Of a stretch of DNA of 64,000 nucleotides, positions 13,031 through 64,000 are shown one piece after another. A program made the translations under genes and the position numbers. Location: contig CP136062.1 of assembly GCA_032622095.1 (NCBI GenBank), positions 18,419,739 to 18,483,738 of the forward strand. Reading direction: 5' to 3'. Under the pieces are notes generated by a model. It saw nothing but the letters and a program-made list of their open reading frames with translations, was not told where the DNA came from and ran no database searches. The stretch's first letter is position 1. The number at the start of each line of letters is the position of its first letter. This DNA is from Siphonodentalium dalli (Eukaryota > Mollusca > Scaphopoda > Gadilida > Siphonodentaliidae).

Positions 13031-13036
13031 TTTATT
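13031..13036 (-). promoter_or_regulatory. Candidate polyadenylation signal for the ZFP64-like gene
   Basis: AATAAA on the minus strand about 730 bp past the stop codon. If used, the 3' UTR would be almost wholly MITE sequence. Other AT-rich sites nearby could serve instead. Confidence 0.25.
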
Positions 13037-13174
13037 TTGTTGGTGATCGGCAGAAGCCAATGTTCAACCACGAAGTCTGATTATCCGATGAGGTATTATT
13101 AGCGATGGGCTATTATCGGCCGATGGATGATTTTGATTATCGGAACATATAGTAATGTTGAAGGCTGCACATGT

Positions 13175-13535
13175 TACTAGCAGATTGAAATTCCCAGTTG
13201 AATGGAGACCTAGGATCAGATTGAAGTTCCCAGTTGAATGGAGATCTAGGATCAGAATGAAGTTCCCAGTTGAAGTTGAAGTTGGTGATGTTCACCCATT
13301 TGTCAATTTAAGCAATTTATCTTCTGCAAATTAGGGGATATAGAAACTGAACAAAAGGGAAAAAGTAAGTAAGAACAATGTTAATTTGAGACTATAGACG
13401 GGGCCTAAACAGATTAAGGTTCCCACAGGATGAATTTGGTGATGCTAGCCTGCTGTGCGGGGTAGCATAACTAAATTCACCCTCTGGGGACCTCATTCTG
13501 AAAATGACAGGCACCTTATTCTCAGGCCTGAAACT
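13175..13535. mobile_element. hAT-like MITE copy (GAGGTCCCCAGAGGG family)
   Basis: Contains the family landmarks: GGTGATGCTAGCCTGC hairpin, ACTAAATTCACCCTCTGGGG, the ATAGAAACT/AATTAGGGGATAT segment and TCAATTTGAGAC-type internal text. The right end is ATTCTCAGGCCTG. Family class comes from intact copies with 8-bp duplications at 48706 and 49485. Confidence 0.75.
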
Positions 13536-13565
13536 CTTCCCTGCAGAGCGGCAGCTACAGTAATG

Positions 13566-13757
13566 CCCTAAATAATCGACTCCTTAACCACAGCAGAATT
13601 ATGGGTAATTTTTCAGGATTTAGTCGGAAATATGGCTTGTTGCCATTCATCAGAAAGCTCTCACTGAAAGCTTTCCGATGAATGGCAACAAGTCATATTT
13701 CCGACTAAATACTAAAAAATGACCCATAAATCTGCTGTGATTAATCTGCTGTGTCTG
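13566..13757. mobile_element. mariner-like fold-back MITE next to the stop codon
   Basis: Starts TA-CAGTAATGCCCTAAATAATCG and folds on itself through CAGCAGAATTATGGGTAA, TTTAGTCGGAAATATGGC and the loop AAAGCTCTCACTGAAAGCTTT. The right arm decays a few bases before the gene's stop codon at 13766-13768, so the MITE forms the start of the 3' UTR. Intact family members elsewhere are flanked by TA. Confidence 0.8.
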
Positions 13758-13765
13758 TCTGAATG

Positions 13766-61316
<47,551 letters not shown>

Positions 61317-61442
61317 CTGAAAAATAGGATAAACATCTATATTAATGAATGTGCAGTGGAATCATTGTCATTTGTTTGTTGGAGATTAATTTGTCCTGAA
61401 ATAAGGAGTAAATAATTACAGTCTGAAGTAAATTACATACAG

Positions 61443-61945
61443 CAGAATTATGGTTAACTTTTCAGGATTTAGTCGGAAATATGGCTTGTTGCCATTCATC
61501 GGAAAGCTCTCAGTCAGGGAAATTTCCAGGGCTGTTTTGATACCTGTTACAGGTATGGGCACCCAAACTCGAGAAGCCCAAATGACCCCAAATTTCTTGT
61601 GGACAGTATTGAGTCAACCTGCATTTTCAAGGCAATTCAACAATATGCGATGTAAATAAAAAATCTGCAGTTGCAATACAGCCTTCATTTGCATGTTGAA
61701 TCAGAAATATTATGTCATATTTATAATATATGCGTCTGTATCTGTGTTGGTTCGTGTAGAAGCCATATTTTAAAGTTATATTGGGATACCGGTACATATC
61801 CTCTGCTGGAAACAGGTGTCCCCAAATTATCTCTGGATTCTTCCCTGCTCTCAGTGAGAGCTTTCCGATGAATGGCAACAAGCCATATTTCCCACAATTC
61901 TGCTGTGGTTAAGGAGTCGATTATTTAGAGCATGACTGTAGCCAC
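61443..61945. mobile_element. mariner-like MITE arms separated by about 330 bp
   Basis: Left arm CAGCAGAATTATGGTTAACT to GGAAAGCTCTCAGT (61443-61515), right arm GAGAGCTTTCCGATGAATGG to GATTATTTAGAGCATGACTG (about 61855-61938). The middle could be an insertion. A further right half lies at 62068-62180. The terminal CAGTAATGCCC of the left arm is missing. Confidence 0.65.
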
Positions 61946-62185
61946 ATATAGAATAGTGAGTCTGATGACCTTTCATGGAGTTTCATTTCCCCAACCCCGG
62001 GATTCCATGCCTGAAGCGCCAATCAGAACTTACTATTAGTAGCACCAAGACAAATGCCGTAAATAATCTCAGTGAGAGTTTTCCGTTGAATGGCAACAAG
62101 CCATATTTCCGACTAAATCCTGAAAAGTTACCTATAATTCTGCTGTGGTTAAGGAGTTGATTATTTAGGGAATTAGTGTAGTTAA

Positions 62186-62719
62186 AGTTAATATCATGTA
62201 AGTTTCGCCAGCCATACTGCACCTGAGCGCTGACCATACCAAATTTCATGACATTTAAATTCAGTACATAGCTTTAAAATTAATATTATAGAAACGAAAA
62301 AAATAATTGGACAGACAAAAGTGATGTGAAATACTCAGGTAGGGTGATCAAATAGAAATTGAGAATAACCTTATTATTCAAAGTAGTTATTTTTTACGAA
62401 TATTAATCCAAATTGACAACACACACCATCATTTTTATATATTATTTAAATAGAATGACTCTTGATGGCGAAATTATTTCTGTTTAATATAACTGTTAGT
62501 TTAATTAATATCACTGATAGTTGAGTCCCAAATCGAGATGTAAATACATGTACCGGGTAATTACAATTAATATATCATAGTTCAGATGTTTTCCATGGAG
62601 TGGGATGGTCGATTTCTTTGAAATTTTCGGCGATGTTTGTAGAATGTTACATTCCCAAGGTTGGTGTTATAGTGCCTGAGTACTAACTTATCAATTTCAC
62701 ACACCCGACAATGTCTATA
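62186..62719. other. Upstream flank of the gene without recognised features
   Basis: AT-rich. No promoter cluster for the ZFP64-like gene can be pointed to here; the first, non-coding exon may lie here or beyond 64000. Confidence 0.35.
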
Positions 62720-62720
62720 A

Positions 62721-63191
62721 TATGTGACCCGCCATATCAAATCCAGTCGGAAGTCGGGATTTTTTTACCCTGTGCCAATGCATTCTCTTATATATGCGAG
62801 TCGACCATAGGTCGCCTCGCATATATAAGAGAATGCATTGGCCTAACAATTTTTTACAATTTTAATAATTTGTTCTTGTATTCTTTAACAATTTTATAAT
62901 TTCACCCATTCAGAGCCCCAGACAAACATGAGCAGACGACACTCTTCTATATGCTTCTATATATGTGTGGGGCTCCCTGCAGGGTAATGGATGTTTTTTA
63001 TTTTATGTCCTAAAAATTGTCAGAAACATTTATTTAAAAAAAATGATAAAAAATTGTTAGGCCAATGCATTCTCTTATAACGGTATATATTGCGAGGCGA
63101 CCTATTGTCGACTCGCATATATAAGAGAATGCATTGGCACAGGGTAAAAATATCCTGACTTCCGACTGGATTTTATATGGCGGGTCACATA
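62721..63191. mobile_element. TIR element TATGTGACCCGCCATAT with two hairpin cores
   Basis: Left TATGTGACCCGCCATATCAA and right (reverse complement) TATGTGACCCGCCATATAAA continue as inverted repeats for about 120 bp through TCCAGTCGGAAGTC and the hairpin cores at 62774-62842 and 63061-63138. The core is the one found in the TTAA MITEs. A small element (62903-62986) sits in the centre. Confidence 0.85.
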
Positions 63192-63274
63192 TACGGTATG
63201 TTTTAAAGATGTTCGGATGGTGGAGACTGAGACAGATCGATGGCATATAAAAATTAAAGTGATGTGAAATACTG

Positions 63275-63600
63275 TGAACAAGGCTGAGTTTAGTGTGCCT
63301 GTCATTTGCAGAATGAGGTCCCCAGAGGGTGAATTTAGTGATGCTATCCCGCATAGCGGGCTAGAATCACTAAATTTACCTCTGGGGACCTCATTCTGCT
63401 TAGGCCTCATCTTCTCTGGAAAGTTTCTTTATTATCAAATTTCTACAGTAACTTCTTCACATAGATTCTATTTCTTTTTTAGTTTATAGCATTTCTCTGT
63501 TATTATCCACAAATTGGTAGACGATATAATTGAGGTTCCCAATGGGTGCATGTACGTTATTCCCCATTTGGGAACTTCAATCTGAGTCTATGTCATAAAC
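63275..63600. mobile_element. hAT-like MITE, left three quarters
   Basis: AAGGCTGAGTTTAGTGTGCC to GGGAACTTCAATCTGAGTCT, with one GAATTTAGTGATGCTATCCC hairpin. The right terminus is missing. 63601-64000 is AT-rich and unassigned. Confidence 0.65.
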
Positions 63601-64000
63601 TGAATATTGAAATAGTCAGGATCGAAAAAGTGTCATCATTGTAAAAGGAATTATATACAGTGACTGTTATTGCCGCAGTCATTGCCGTAAAAATATATAT
63701 GCCAAATAATGCGTCCCGAATAAATTAGTAAATATTCATCATGCATAATTCAACCATTGTTTTTTTTAGTGTTCAGCACAAATAACCACAATTATTACAG
63801 CACATATAAGAAATAAATGTGAAATAGTTTTACAATATAGCTGCCACAAGGTGAAACCAGATCAATCTCAATTTTTTGCGACACAGTAAAATTATATAGC
63901 AGAAAATTATAGATAAATTCATCATAATACTAATAGATCCAATCCATTTTATTTTCAATAATTCTGGATTCATCAGATTCTCAGAATTTGTGTGTTATCC

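Overview
The window is animal genomic DNA: AT-rich, full of transposon relics, and carrying one large spliced gene on the minus strand. No prokaryotic operon, rRNA, tRNA or CRISPR is visible. The repeat types (tails with GGGCCATAACTC modules and GACGGACGGACGG runs, CCAAGATGGC modules, TAGGCCTA clusters) suggest a marine invertebrate, most likely a lophotrochozoan such as a mollusc; that assignment is inference.

The gene is an orthologue of the zinc finger protein ZFP64. Seven coding exons, read from 61303 down to 13766, join with GT-AG introns and matching phases into one open frame of 2035 codons plus stop. The protein has an N-terminal C2HC finger, a 590-residue Ser/Gln-rich cassette exon, ten C2H2 fingers (residues about 772-1094) and a 940-residue Gln-rich tail made of 23-, 11- and 8-residue repeats. 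Vertebrate ZFP64 has the same finger order but is about one third as long, so the growth lies in exon 3 and the tail.

Layout. 1-5542: four nearly identical tandem copies of a 1.35-kb satellite. 5543-13760: interspersed repeats, a promoter-like cluster at 5969-6132, a fold-back element with 60-bp inverted ends (9279-10127), a 76-bp tandem array, and MITEs up to the stop codon. 13766-61316: the ZFP64-like gene, whose introns hold a 2.7-kb 22-bp minisatellite, TTAA-flanked piggyBac-like elements (including one of 1.86 kb), TA-flanked mariner-like MITEs, hAT-like MITEs with 8-bp target duplications, nested hAT elements at 36.5-38.8 kb and 55.8-58.0 kb, a 9-bp-TSD element, and a hammerhead-like motif near 39.03 kb. 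61317-64000: sequence upstream of the first coding exon, with more MITEs.

Repeats reach to within a few bases of exon borders at several places (exons 2, 4 and 5 and the stop codon). The gene has persisted while nearly all sequence around its exons has been taken over by mobile DNA. Coordinates and splice sites were worked out by hand.
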